The notes beneath the pieces were generated by a model. That model had not been told where the DNA came from and ran no database searches. It saw only the letters and a program-made list of their open reading frames with translations. From Fulvitalea axinellae (GTDB lineage Bacteria; Bacteroidota; Bacteroidia; Cytophagales; Cyclobacteriaceae): 64,000 nucleotides of DNA. Position numbers and translations under genes: made by a program. Where the stretch lies: the NCBI RefSeq assembly GCF_036492835.1, contig NZ_AP025314.1, forward strand, positions 1-64,000. The letters run 5' to 3'. Position 1 is the first letter of the stretch. Each line of letters starts with the position of its first letter. This document shows, in pieces, positions 1-9,053 of the stretch.

Positions 1-100
1 TTAAATTGTTACCCGATAGGGCACAAAATTTCGGGGACTAAAACTTAAGCCTCCAAGCAAGGCCGAACTAAAGTTTCCGCAAAACCTAATCCGTTAAAAA

Positions 101-3100
101 ATGTCTGATTTCCGTACCGGCGATATCGAAAAAAAGCTAAAGCGATTCAAAAAACGCTATCACACGAACGCTCTCCTGAAGACGGGAACGCTCTGGCTAG
201 CTGGCTCCTTGGCGCTTTACCTAACCATAACTTTGGCGGAATCCGCCCTGCATTTCGGCATCGTCGCACGGACCGTGCTTTTTTACACTTATTTACTGGC
301 TGTCGCCGTCGGGTTTATCTTGGGCCCGGCCAAGTCTCTGGCCATACTTGTCGGTCTTCGCAAAGGGATTTCCGATAAAGAGGCGGCGGAACTTATCGGC
401 AAGAAAATCCCGTCGGTGAGCGACCGCCTTCTCAACCTTCTGCAACTCAGCAAGGACAAAGAAAACGAGCTCGCCCAAGCCGCGGTACAGCAACAGGGAA
501 GCAAAATCGCCCGTCACGATTTCTCCAAAGTTGTCAAGCTCCGCAAAAACAGGCGTTTCCTTCCCTATTTGGTCATTCCCGTTCTGCTTATCGCCGGGCT
601 GTTTGTCTTCATTCCTAAAACAATGAAAGACGGAACGGAAAGATTGGTAAGGCACAACGAGGCTTTCGAACCGAAAAAACCGTTTACGTTGCGGATCGTA
701 AACGAATTTCTGCTCGCTTTCAGAAACGAGGACTATCGCCTGCAAGTGGTGGCGGAAGGGGAACTGATGCCGGAAAGCGTATATATGATCCACAACAAAA
801 GGCGGATCAAGATGCGGAAAGACGACAACGGACAATTCACTTTCCTTTTTCCGAAAATTCAGGACAGCAAAACATTCACCTTCGAAGCCGCCGGATTTGA
901 ACAGGGCCCATACACCGTAGCCGTGAAAAACCGGCCGGCGCTCAGCCATTTTGATATCGCTCTGGATTATCCGGCCTATACCGGCAAAACCGACGAAATG
1001 CTGGCCAATCTCGGCAATATCACCGTTCCGGAAGGGACTAAGGCCGTTTGGAGATTCCACACCCAACATTCCGACAGCGCAAAAATCAGTCTTGCTTCCC
1101 GTGATTCCACTACGCACCACAACTTGGGACAAGGAAAAGAAGGCGTTTTCAATTTCGAAAAAACCTTTACAAAACCCACCGAATACGAACTAGCGCTCGA
1201 CAACGACTTCGGCTCAAACGCCGACAAGATCCGCTACAAAGTGGATGTAGTAAAAGACAAATACCCGAAGATTACCCTTAAGCAATTTCAGGACACCACG
1301 CTTTTCAGCTACGTGATTTTCGGTGGCGATATCAGCGACGACTACGGCCTTACCGCCCTGAACATCCTTTATAAGCGCCCGGCCGACAAACGCTACCGCC
1401 GCGTACCGATCCGGATAGAGCGCGGACGCCGCCACCAAGGCTACTACCACCAGTGGTTTCTCGACAGCCTCGGTCTAGAACCGGGCGAAGAAGTGGCCTA
1501 TTTCCTACAAGTAACCGACAACGACGCCATCAACGGACGCAAATCATCCAAGACCGGGACTTTCACCTTCCGGGTTCCGTCGAGGAAAGAAATCAAGGAC
1601 AACATAGCCGAATCCAGCCAAAGAACCGCCACCGAGATGGACGACGCCCTCAAAAACGCCCAAGACCTCAAGAAAAACATAGAAAGGGTAGAGGAGAGGC
1701 TTCGCGGAAAAAACTATCTCGACTGGCAAGACAAACAGGCTCTGGAACACCTTCAGGAACGCCGCAAGAAGATAGAGGAAGACATCGAAAACCTGAAAGA
1801 GCAGTTTAAGGACGAATTGCAAAAGCGCAAGCAGTTCGAAAACAGCCAAGAGAACGAGAAGATCGCCGAAAACGTAGAGAAGCTCCAAAAGCTGATGGAC
1901 GAAGTGCTGGACGACAAAACGAAGAAACTCTACGAAGAGCTCCAAAAACTGCTGAGCGAACAAAACCAGGACCCCGACGCCGTCCGCAACAAACTGGACC
2001 AGATAAAGCACAACGAAGAGAACCTGGAAGAGGAACTGGAGCGCACGCTTGAGCTTTTCAAGAAAATGAAATACGACATGAAGCTGGAGAATATGGCCCA
2101 GAACATGGAAAACCTCAGCGAAAAGCAAAAAGAACTCGCCGACAAGAAAACCAAAAACAAGGACTTGGACGAGTTGGCGATGGAGCAGGAGAAAATAGAC
2201 AAGGAAATGGACGGGATGAAAGAGGACATGAAAGAGCTTGAGCAGCTTAATCAGGACCTGAAAAACCCGAACGCCATGCCCGATACCAAAGAGCAGGAAA
2301 AATCCATCGAGCAAAAACAGCAGGATTTCAAAAACGCCGTACAGAAAAAACAGAGCAAAAAGGCCCAGGAGAGCCAGAAGGAGATGTCGAAAGACATGAA
2401 AAAGCTAGCGCAGAAAATGCGCGATATGCAATCGGGTATGGAAATGCAGGCCATGCAGGAAAACCTCGACAACCTCCGCGATATCCAGTCAAACCTGATT
2501 ACGGCGTCCTTCGATCAAGAAGAAATCATGAAAACCCTACGGGCCGTAAACCTCAGTGACCCGAAATTCGTAAAAATCTCCCAGCGACAGCTCAAGCTTA
2601 AAGACGACACGCAAGTCATCAAAGACAGCCTGAACGCGCTCGCTCAACGCGTATTCCAGATTTCGTCCTTCGTAACCCGCAAGGTAAACGAGATGAACTC
2701 CAACATGGACAAATCGCTCACCGACATAAAAGAACGAAGCATTTCCGGCGCCCTGACCCACCAACAGCTCACAATGACATCGATGAACGACTTGGCCCTT
2801 TTGCTTGACCAGGTTATGTCGCAGATGCAAAACCAGATGAACGGCAGCGGAAACGGAAAAAGCAAACAGAGCCAAAGCAAGCCCGGAAACATGAAGCTGA
2901 GCGACCTTCAGAAGCAGTTGAACAAGAAAATCGAACAACTGAAAAAGAGTGGTAAAAAAGGGCGTGAACTCTCGAAGGAAATCGCTAAAATTGCCGCGGA
3001 GCAAGAGCAAATACGCAGGGCTCTGGAGAAGGAAGGAAAAGGAAAACCCGGAGATTTGCTGGAAGAAGGAAAAGACGGTAAAAACGGCAAGAAAGCTGGC

Positions 3101-3439
3101 GACAACGGATTGGAAAAGACTCTTCGCGAAATGGAGATGACCGAACAGGAGCTGGTAAACAAACAGCTCACCCAAAAGATGATCAAGCGCCAGAAAGAAA
3201 TCCTTACCAGAATGCTCGAAGCCGAGAAAGCGCAAAAGGAACGGGATCTTGACGAAAAAAGAGAAGCCGAAAAAGCCAGCGATTATGACAAGGCGATACC
3301 GAAAGCTTTCGAGGAATATATTAAATTGAAAGAAAAAGAGCTGGAAAGACTGAAGACTGTCCCGATGCGCTTCAATCCCTACTACAAAAACGAGGTGGAG
3401 AGGTTCTTTCAGCGGAAAAATAAACAAGCTAGCAAGTAA
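101..3439 (+). CDS. DUF4175 family large membrane/coiled-coil protein
   Basis: The 1112-residue protein has three hydrophobic segments in its first 170 residues (about 28-50, 52-82 and 151-170). A beta-rich region follows, and a very long charged Lys/Glu/Gln helical region runs from about residue 490 to the C-terminus. This is the layout of the DUF4175 proteins widespread in Bacteroidota, whose biochemical role is not established. The N-terminus should anchor it in the inner membrane, with the remainder as a rod; the topology is inferred. Its TAA stop shares one base with the ATG of the next gene, so it is probably translationally coupled to the RsbW-like ATPase and ybeY. The repetitive charged region explains the many long antisense open frames here, which are not genes. 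Confidence 0.88.
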   Translation: MSDFRTGDIEKKLKRFKKRYHTNALLKTGTLWLAGSLALYLTITLAESALHFGIVARTVLFYTYLLAVAVGFILGPAKSLAILVGLRKGISDKEAAELIGKKIPSVSDRLLNLLQLSKDKENELAQAAVQQQGSKIARHDFSKVVKLRKNRRFLPYLVIPVLLIAGLFVFIPKTMKDGTERLVRHNEAFEPKKPFTLRIVNEFLLAFRNEDYRLQVVAEGELMPESVYMIHNKRRIKMRKDDNGQFTFLFPKIQDSKTFTFEAAGFEQGPYTVAVKNRPALSHFDIALDYPAYTGKTDEMLANLGNITVPEGTKAVWRFHTQHSDSAKISLASRDSTTHHNLGQGKEGVFNFEKTFTKPTEYELALDNDFGSNADKIRYKVDVVKDKYPKITLKQFQDTTLFSYVIFGGDISDDYGLTALNILYKRPADKRYRRVPIRIERGRRHQGYYHQWFLDSLGLEPGEEVAYFLQVTDNDAINGRKSSKTGTFTFRVPSRKEIKDNIAESSQRTATEMDDALKNAQDLKKNIERVEERLRGKNYLDWQDKQALEHLQERRKKIEEDIENLKEQFKDELQKRKQFENSQENEKIAENVEKLQKLMDEVLDDKTKKLYEELQKLLSEQNQDPDAVRNKLDQIKHNEENLEEELERTLELFKKMKYDMKLENMAQNMENLSEKQKELADKKTKNKDLDELAMEQEKIDKEMDGMKEDMKELEQLNQDLKNPNAMPDTKEQEKSIEQKQQDFKNAVQKKQSKKAQESQKEMSKDMKKLAQKMRDMQSGMEMQAMQENLDNLRDIQSNLITASFDQEEIMKTLRAVNLSDPKFVKISQRQLKLKDDTQVIKDSLNALAQRVFQISSFVTRKVNEMNSNMDKSLTDIKERSISGALTHQQLTMTSMNDLALLLDQVMSQMQNQMNGSGNGKSKQSQSKPGNMKLSDLQKQLNKKIEQLKKSGKKGRELSKEIAKIAAEQEQIRRALEKEGKGKPGDLLEEGKDGKNGKKAGDNGLEKTLREMEMTEQELVNKQLTQKMIKRQKEILTRMLEAEKAQKERDLDEKREAEKASDYDKAIPKAFEEYIKLKEKELERLKTVPMRFNPYYKNEVERFFQRKNKQASK

Positions 3440-3840
3440 TGGATTCCATCAACTTAGAAATCCCTTCATTGCCCGACAACGTTCGGATAGTCGAGAGTTT
3501 TATCGATAACTCCAAGGATAAATACCACCTTAACGACGACGTATACGGCAACATCATGATCGCGGTCACCGAAGCGGTGAACAATGCGATCCAGCACGGA
3601 AACAACGGCGACAAAGACAAGCTAGTGAAGCTAACCATGTCTCATTCCGACGAACAGATCCGCTTCACTATCGGAGACGAGGGCCCCGGCTTCGACTACG
3701 ACAGTCTCCCGGACCCGACAGCTCCCGAAAACCTGCACAAACCCTGCGGCAGGGGAATTTTTCTGATGAAACACCTTTGCGACGAGGTGGAATTCAATAA
3801 CGACGGAAAAGAAGTGGTACTCGCATTTTACCTGAACTAA
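3439..3840 (+). CDS. RsbW-like ATP-binding protein (anti-sigma/HATPase_c family)
   Basis: This 133-residue protein consists of a single GHKL ATP-binding domain. The N box is EAVNNAIQHGN, the G1 box is DEGPGFD and the G2 box is GRGIFLM, as in the serine-kinase anti-sigma factors RsbW and SpoIIAB. Family knowledge suggests it binds ATP and may phosphorylate or sequester a partner such as an anti-anti-sigma protein. No STAS-domain partner is visible in the window. Its ATG overlaps the stop codon of the DUF4175 gene and ybeY follows after three bases, so the three form one operon. This gene order recurs in Bacteroidota. The substrate is unknown. Confidence 0.88.
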   Translation: MDSINLEIPSLPDNVRIVESFIDNSKDKYHLNDDVYGNIMIAVTEAVNNAIQHGNNGDKDKLVKLTMSHSDEQIRFTIGDEGPGFDYDSLPDPTAPENLHKPCGRGIFLMKHLCDEVEFNNDGKEVVLAFYLN

Positions 3841-3843
3841 GGA

Positions 3844-4257
3844 ATGATCAACATTTTCACGGAAGACATAGAGTTCGAACTTTCCGAAGCCGGAAAAACG
3901 ACAGAGTGGATTGAGGGGGTGATAGAACGACACGGTTTCGAACTTGCCGAGCTAAATTATATTTTCTGTTCAGACGAGTACCTGCATAAAATAAATGTAG
4001 AATATCTAGACCACGACACCTATACGGACATCATTACCTTTGACAACTCCGAAGAGGAAGGCGTAATAGAAAGCGACGTTTTCGTTAGTGTGGAACGCAT
4101 TCGGGAAAACGCCTCCAAGTTTGGAAAAACGTTTGAAAACGAACTCCGCAGAGTTATTATTCACGGAGTGCTGCATCTCTTGGGCTTCAAGGACAAATCG
4201 CCGGAAGAGGCCGAAAACATGAGAAAGAAGGAAGACGAAGCATTGGCCGCATATTGA
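3844..4257 (+). CDS. ybeY: Endoribonuclease YbeY (rRNA maturation factor)
   Basis: The 137-residue protein matches YbeY in length and in the C-terminal metal motif region HGVLHLLGFKDKS (H107, H111). YbeY is a zinc-dependent single-strand RNase involved in 16S rRNA 3'-end maturation and 70S quality control. The canonical motif ends in a third His; here that position (residue 117) is Asp. I recall this variant as common in Bacteroidota, so it should not be read as inactivation. The conserved TDIITFD segment (61-67) is present. It is the last gene of a three-gene operon, and a stem-loop with a T-run lies 36 bases after its stop. Confidence 0.93.
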   Translation: MINIFTEDIEFELSEAGKTTEWIEGVIERHGFELAELNYIFCSDEYLHKINVEYLDHDTYTDIITFDNSEEEGVIESDVFVSVERIRENASKFGKTFENELRRVIIHGVLHLLGFKDKSPEEAENMRKKEDEALAAY

Positions 4258-4292
4258 TTTTAGGCGGTAAAAATATTGTGAAACGTACACGT

Positions 4293-4323
4293 CCGTGAAA
4301 CAAATGTTTCACGGATTTTTTTT
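4293..4323 (+). terminator. Rho-independent terminator after ybeY
   Basis: A 10-base stem CCGTGAAACA/TGTTTCACGG with a two-base spacer is followed by A and eight T. The arms contain GTGAAAC/GTTTCAC, the same half-site core as classical parS, but here arranged in inverted order. Confidence 0.8.
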
Positions 4324-4497
4324 ATCCTTAAAATTCGGCTCTGTTAAGCGTCTTTGAAGCTTGATTGCCCATTTAAACCAATCGACCGCCAGAACTTACG
4401 CCTACATAACGTCAAAACATTTCCGGCATAATTTTAAAATTACATTTCCGTTACTGGCATATTTACGTTGTGTGTTTCACGCCATTCGAAAAGGAAA

Positions 4498-4513
4498 TGT
4501 TCCACGTGGAACA
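4498..4513. promoter_or_regulatory. parS-like centromere site 1
   Basis: The 16-base palindrome TGTTCCACGTGGAACA is one change per arm from the broadly conserved ParB-binding parS consensus TGTTTCACGTGAAACA. The inverted symmetry extends to 34 bases without a mismatch (4489-4522). It should bind ParB for chromosome segregation; parA and parB are not in this window. Confidence 0.8.
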
Positions 4514-4585
4514 TTTCCTTTTTCCTTGTTTTAATCAAATTTACGTTCCAGATCCGGCTCGCAACATCAAAGTGAAAAAGCACAA

Positions 4586-4601
4586 TGTTCCACGTGGAAC
4601 A
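4586..4601. promoter_or_regulatory. parS-like centromere site 2
   Basis: An exact second copy of TGTTCCACGTGGAACA. Here the symmetry does not extend beyond the 16-base core. Confidence 0.8.
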
Positions 4602-4671
4602 AAATCCGCAAATACATCTTATCACATATTTTCAAATTTTAGCTTGATTATCATCTAATAGAATTTTAAAG

Positions 4672-4679
4672 TAAATTTG
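4672..4679 (+). promoter_or_regulatory. Possible Bacteroidota -7 element upstream of mnmG
   Basis: TAAATTTG matches the Bacteroidota -7 consensus TAnnTTTG, 90 bases before the mnmG start. A TTG about 25 bases upstream is a poor -33 match, so the promoter call is weak. If it is correct, parS-like site 3 lies in the mnmG leader. Confidence 0.35.
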
Positions 4680-4726
4680 TAGCGGAAAAGTCTAAAGCTC
4701 AAACAAATCGATATGTACAACACGAT

Positions 4727-4742
4727 TGTTCCACGTGGAACG
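4727..4742. promoter_or_regulatory. parS-like centromere site 3
   Basis: A third copy of the palindrome, matching 15 of 16 positions (last base G), 27 bases upstream of the mnmG ATG. Confidence 0.75.
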
Positions 4743-4769
4743 TTAGCTTAGACAGCAAAAGGAATCAGA

Positions 4770-6635
4770 ATGTTCAAGGAATACGACGTCATTGTAGTCG
4801 GGGCAGGCCATGCCGGATGCGAAGCCGCTGCCGCCGCCGCAAACATGGGAAAAAGCGTAATGCTGGTCACCATGAATATGAATACTATCGCTCAAATGTC
4901 ATGTAACCCGGCTGTGGGCGGTGTGGCCAAAGGGCAGATAGTCCGTGAAATTGACGCTTTGGGCGGCCAAATGGGTATTGTTACTGACAAAACCATGATC
5001 CAATTCCGCATGCTGAACCGCTCGAAAGGCCCCGCTATGTGGAGCCCCAGAGCGCAAAGCGATAGAATGCGGTTTGCGGAAGAGTGGAGAATTAGGCTTG
5101 AAAGAAATCCGAACGTGGATTTTTGGCAAGAAATGGTCACTGGCTTGGTGATCAAAAACGGCGTTGTAAAGGGTGTTAAAACCAGTCTAGGCCTTGAGAT
5201 TCCGTCAAAAACCGTAGTGCTGACAAACGGAACTTTCCTGAACGGGCGCATACACATCGGCGAAAAGCAGTTCGGTGGCGGGCGTACGGGAGAAGGAGCG
5301 TCGAAAGGAATTACGGAACAATTGGTCGAGCTAGGCTTTGAGGCCGGCAGAATGAAAACCGGAACTCCGCCAAGAGTTGACGGCCGATCGTTGAATTACG
5401 ACTTGATGGGCGAACAGCCCGGCGACGAAAATCCGGAAAAATTCTCGTACAGCGACGAAACGACTACGCTCGAAAAACAGCGCAGTTGCTATATAACATA
5501 CACGAATCCGGAAGTGCACGAAACGCTAAAGACGGGTTTCGAGAAATCTCCGATGTTCAACGGAAGGATTCAGGGCATCGGCCCGAGGTACTGCCCTTCT
5601 ATCGAAGACAAGATAAACAGATTTGCCGAGCGTGACCGCCACCAGATCTTTGTCGAGCCCGAAGGTTGGGACACTTGCGAAGTTTACGTAAACGGTTTTT
5701 CGTCTTCACTGCCTGAAAACGTACAATACGAAGCTCTACGTAAGATCGAAGGTTTTGAAAACGTGAAAATGTTCAGGCCAGGCTATGCGATCGAATACGA
5801 TTTCTTCCCCCCTACTCAGCTAAAACTGACTCTGGAAACTCGTCAATTGCGCAATTTGTACTTTGCTGGACAGATAAACGGAACCACCGGATACGAAGAA
5901 GCGGGCGGACAAGGTCTGATTGCCGGTGTAAACGCAGCGCTTCGAGTAGACGACAAAGAGGATTTTGTTCTAAAAAGATCGGAAGCGTACATCGGTGTAT
6001 TAATCGACGACTTGGTAAACAAAGGCACAAACGAGCCCTACCGAATGTTTACTTCGCGTGCCGAATACCGTATTTTGCTCCGTCAAGATAATGCGGATTC
6101 GCGTCTAACAAAGCTTGGACATGAAATCGGTTTGGCTACAGACGAACGTTTGGCCAAAAGCCAAGAGAAAGACACCAACGTGAAAAAGCTTTTGGAAGAG
6201 CTGAAAACCATAAAAGTTAAGCCCGTACAAATAAATGAAAAGCTGGAAGAACTGGGTACTGCGACTCTTAAAGAAGGGACTAGCCCGTTCAAATTGCTAA
6301 AAAGACCGGAAATGAGTCAGGACAAACTGAGATTCCTTTCCGATAAACTCGCCGATCATTTATCCCAATACACGACTCAGGAAGTTGAGCAGGCCGAAAT
6401 TCTTGTCAAATACGACACGTATATAGATAAGGAACAGAAAACGGCGGAAAAAATGGAGAGCCTTGACAAGGTTCTAATCGGAAATGATTTCGATTTCTCT
6501 AAAGTAACGGCTCTTTCTTCTGAAGCACGTGAAAAACTCGGGAAGCAAAAACCGACTAATCTTGGACAAGCGTCAAGGATCAGCGGAGTCTCCCCTGCCG
6601 ATATTTCCATCCTGATGGTGTATCTCGGAAAGTAA
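4770..6635 (+). CDS. mnmG: tRNA uridine-5-carboxymethylaminomethyl modification enzyme MnmG (GidA)
   Basis: The 621-residue protein has the usual MnmG length and motifs. These are the FAD dinucleotide-binding VGAGHAGCEAA near the N-terminus, NPAVGGVAKGQIVREIDALG at about residue 47, and GTFLNGRIHIGEKQFGGGRTGE (as two adjoining blocks) at about 154. The FAD-contacting segment GGQGLIAGVNAALR lies at about 379. With MnmE (not in the window) it installs the cmnm5 modification at U34 of tRNAs, using FAD, methylene-tetrahydrofolate and NADH. The gene often sits near the chromosomal origin in bacteria, which fits the parS-like sites upstream and the candidate oriC downstream. A terminator follows the stop. 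Confidence 0.97.
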   Translation: MFKEYDVIVVGAGHAGCEAAAAAANMGKSVMLVTMNMNTIAQMSCNPAVGGVAKGQIVREIDALGGQMGIVTDKTMIQFRMLNRSKGPAMWSPRAQSDRMRFAEEWRIRLERNPNVDFWQEMVTGLVIKNGVVKGVKTSLGLEIPSKTVVLTNGTFLNGRIHIGEKQFGGGRTGEGASKGITEQLVELGFEAGRMKTGTPPRVDGRSLNYDLMGEQPGDENPEKFSYSDETTTLEKQRSCYITYTNPEVHETLKTGFEKSPMFNGRIQGIGPRYCPSIEDKINRFAERDRHQIFVEPEGWDTCEVYVNGFSSSLPENVQYEALRKIEGFENVKMFRPGYAIEYDFFPPTQLKLTLETRQLRNLYFAGQINGTTGYEEAGGQGLIAGVNAALRVDDKEDFVLKRSEAYIGVLIDDLVNKGTNEPYRMFTSRAEYRILLRQDNADSRLTKLGHEIGLATDERLAKSQEKDTNVKKLLEELKTIKVKPVQINEKLEELGTATLKEGTSPFKLLKRPEMSQDKLRFLSDKLADHLSQYTTQEVEQAEILVKYDTYIDKEQKTAEKMESLDKVLIGNDFDFSKVTALSSEAREKLGKQKPTNLGQASRISGVSPADISILMVYLGK

Positions 6636-6667
6636 AAAACACAGAACAACGACGAATAAACACTCCA

Positions 6668-6691
6668 GGGACGCCAAATAGGCGTCCCTTT
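6668..6691 (+). terminator. Terminator after mnmG
   Basis: Perfect 8-base stem GGGACGCC/GGCGTCCC with loop AAATA, followed by TTTT. Confidence 0.8.
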
Positions 6692-6781
6692 TGCTGTTAA
6701 CGTATTTTTACATACTGTGTCCTTCTTCATTATATTATTCAATTCCGATTTTGGTAAATTGCCTTCTTGAATCAGAACAGC

Positions 6782-8488
6782 ATGATGCGCCGTACCAACA
6801 AAAAACTAATCGCCCGTATTTGGAAGCGGGCAAAACGCCACGCCCCTCTCCTACTGGCGGGTGGCGTTTGGGCAGGGCTTATATCCAGTAGCGGATGCGC
6901 CAGCCAACGCGCCCTTACGGGTGGTCCAAAAGACACGATCCCTCCAATGATCGAGTCTTCAACTCCTCCAAACTTGTCGACCAATTTCAATGGAAAAAAG
7001 GTTCGTATACAGTTTGATGAATACGTTCAGCTGAAAAACGCTAAAAAAGACCTTATTATCACTCCCTCTTCAGAGAATGAATACGACATAAAGCTGAAGG
7101 GTGGCCGGACGTTCGAAATCACATTCGACCAACCGCTCGACAGTAACACGACTTATACGTTGAACTTTCAGGAAGTGGTACAGGACGTGACGGAAAAAAA
7201 CGTTTTGGCGGAAAATGTTTTTACATTCAGCACCGGTCCCGAGCTCGATTCCATGTTTCTCCACGGGAAAGTCAAAGATTTACTGACTAATCAGCCAGAG
7301 GAAGGAGCCGTCGTAGCGCTTTACAGAAGCGACGATACGCTGAATATTTTCAACTCAAAGCCGCTGTACTTTACCAAAACGGATAAGGAAGGAATATACA
7401 CCTTGGCGCATATTCGTGAAGGAAAGTACATGTTGTATACGTATCAGGACAAAAACCAAAACCTGATCTTTGATCCGAAAAAGGAAAAAGCCGGCTTTCA
7501 TGACGGAATTATAGAGCTAAACCACGAATTCGACAGTCTCAAACTGAGCATTGTGGACGTAAACATGGATTCGCTCTACACCACAAAGTCCTTGATTTCG
7601 GGAACGTATTTCGTCACCAGCTTTAATAAACCGATCAAATCTTACAGGACAGAATTCGATGTTCAGGAAATTTTCCTGCCCAACAATTTACTGGAAGACA
7701 ACAAAACGATACGGTTTTACAATACCCGAAACATGACGGAGGAAGACAGCCTAAGGGTAAAAGTTACCGCTATGGACTCCGTACATAATGAGATTACGTA
7801 CGAGACTTTTGTTAAATTCAGGGAAACCAAACGTAAGAAGGCAAAGCTTGAGCAAAAATCAGGCGAGCAATCCCGCAGATATATCTCGAACGATTTTTCG
7901 AATTGGTACTGGTTTTCAAAACCAATCGAAAAGGTAAATTACGACAGCGCGTACTTCTTCTACGATTCTCTGAACGTGTTACCGATCACCGAAGAAGATT
8001 TCACGTGGAACGATACCCGCAACATTGTAAGCCTGCGCAAAAATCTGGAACTCGATACGATTATACATCCTGACACTGTAGAGGCTCCTATTTTCAAAAC
8101 GGTTAAATTGAATTTAAAAGAAGGAACCTTTGTAAGTATAGAACAGGATTCGGCCACGGCAATCGATAAAAGCTACAGCTTTGCGCAGAGCGAAAATGTG
8201 GGAAGCATACTCGGGAAAATTATCACAGACGAAAAGTCTTATATCCTTCAACTTTTGGATGACCGCTATAATCTGATTGACGAACGAATTAATCCGAAAG
8301 ACTACGCATTTTTGAATGTAGATCCCGGAAAATATTATCTACGTATTCTTGTTGACAAGGACGGATCCGGCGAATGGGATCCTGGAAATATTATGGAGGT
8401 GATTCCGCCTGAGCCCGTCTACTTCTATCCCGGACTTATCGTGATTAGAGCGAACTGGGAACGCACAGGCATCGATATGCAATTCTGA
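6782..8488 (+). CDS. Ig-like domain lipoprotein
   Basis: This is a surface or periplasmic lipoprotein of about 568 residues. The open frame extends upstream to a TTG at 6767, but ATG 6782 gives a cleaner basic N-terminus followed by a hydrophobic stretch and lipobox SSGC. The mature end CASQRALTGGPKDTIPP is characteristic of a Bacteroidota family with an N-terminal bacterial Ig-like (SbsA-type) domain. Here that covers roughly the first 130 mature residues and ends in FTFSTGPELDSM. A carboxypeptidase-regulatory-like segment follows (around GKVKDLLTNQPEEGAVVALY). The molecular function of the family is unknown. The gene is a single transcription unit between two terminators and is the last gene before the candidate oriC. 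Confidence 0.82.
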   Translation: MMRRTNKKLIARIWKRAKRHAPLLLAGGVWAGLISSSGCASQRALTGGPKDTIPPMIESSTPPNLSTNFNGKKVRIQFDEYVQLKNAKKDLIITPSSENEYDIKLKGGRTFEITFDQPLDSNTTYTLNFQEVVQDVTEKNVLAENVFTFSTGPELDSMFLHGKVKDLLTNQPEEGAVVALYRSDDTLNIFNSKPLYFTKTDKEGIYTLAHIREGKYMLYTYQDKNQNLIFDPKKEKAGFHDGIIELNHEFDSLKLSIVDVNMDSLYTTKSLISGTYFVTSFNKPIKSYRTEFDVQEIFLPNNLLEDNKTIRFYNTRNMTEEDSLRVKVTAMDSVHNEITYETFVKFRETKRKKAKLEQKSGEQSRRYISNDFSNWYWFSKPIEKVNYDSAYFFYDSLNVLPITEEDFTWNDTRNIVSLRKNLELDTIIHPDTVEAPIFKTVKLNLKEGTFVSIEQDSATAIDKSYSFAQSENVGSILGKIITDEKSYILQLLDDRYNLIDERINPKDYAFLNVDPGKYYLRILVDKDGSGEWDPGNIMEVIPPEPVYFYPGLIVIRANWERTGIDMQF

Positions 8489-8511
8489 TTTAGAAAAAAT
8501 CTCCAACCAAA

Positions 8512-8550
8512 AACGGGAAGTCCAGAAATGGGCTTCCCGTTTTTTATTTT
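8512..8550 (+). terminator. Terminator after the Ig-like lipoprotein gene
   Basis: Stem AACGGGAAG/CTTCCCGTT encloses a 12-base loop, and a T-rich tract follows. Confidence 0.8.
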
Positions 8551-8587
8551 TCAAACTTTAGCGATTTCAAAATCGATTTCCTCCCCT

Positions 8588-9053
8588 ATTTATCAACACC
8601 GGTACCTCATTTTTTGCCGAAATCCACTTCTAGCACGAAAGCTGCAAAAGTTATGGGTATAAATACCCTGAATTGTGTTGATTAACTGTGGATAAAATGC
8701 GCGATAATCAGGGGTTACCCACAATACTTATCAACAACCGCGGACAAACAATCCCCGATTGTGGACAAAAAAGAACTTTCGCGCTTTCAATCCCCAAGTT
8801 ATCTACAGAAAGGCTATTCACACTCTATTCGGCTTCATTATCCACATTCTCTTAAACTTATCAACAAAATGGCTTTAAGAGCCTTATAGTCAATAAGAAA
8901 AATTGTGGATAATTTTGGGGATAAGATTCGAAAATAGCGCGTAAATTTAAATCTGTGTGGGTAAAAAAATCGGACTTCAGTTTTCCACTTATCCACAGCT
9001 TAATAGTAACAACAGATATTTCTTTAAATAAAAAATAAATTATTATTACTGGG
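8588..9053. other. Candidate chromosomal replication origin (oriC)
   Basis: The gap contains four perfect TTATCCACA DnaA boxes: 8838-8846 and 8989-8997 on plus, 8687-8695 and 8904-8912 on minus. Related nonamers are TTATCAACA at 8590-8598, 8728-8736 and 8858-8866; TTACCCACA at 8715-8723 (plus) and 8956-8964 (minus); TTGTCCACA at 8760-8768 (minus); and TTATCTACA at 8799-8807. A strongly AT-rich tract (9001-9050) directly follows the last box and could be the unwinding element. A further perfect box lies inside the next gene at 9262-9270. Box density, the AT tract and nearby parS-like sites all point to an origin. dnaA is not in the window, which does not argue against the call. Confidence 0.85.
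9001..9050. other. AT-rich tract, candidate DNA unwinding element
   Basis: This 50-base run is nearly all A and T and lies immediately beside the rightmost perfect DnaA box (8989-8997). That is the position expected for the duplex-melting element of a bacterial origin. Confidence 0.6.

Larger units (their letters stand above)
4258..4769. other. Intergenic region: terminator, three parS-like sites, mnmG promoter candidate
   Basis: This 512-base gap contains no convincing gene. It holds the ybeY terminator, three near-identical copies of a parS-like palindrome, and a possible mnmG promoter. The spacing of the palindromes (88 and 141 bases between starts) is irregular, so this is a cluster rather than a tandem array. 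Confidence 0.8.

Noticed and set aside
1544..2314. Long minus-strand frames under the DUF4175 gene
   Set aside because: They are by-products of Lys/Glu-rich coiled-coil codons; the Leu/Phe-rich translations have no domain features.
7998..8013. Fourth parS-like site in the Ig-like lipoprotein gene
   Set aside because: Only 12 of 16 positions match and the symmetry is broken; it lies in coding sequence.
8989..9025. DnaA-trio motif next to the last DnaA box
   Set aside because: TAGTAACAACAG could be parsed as triplets but does not form a convincing run of the known trio pattern.
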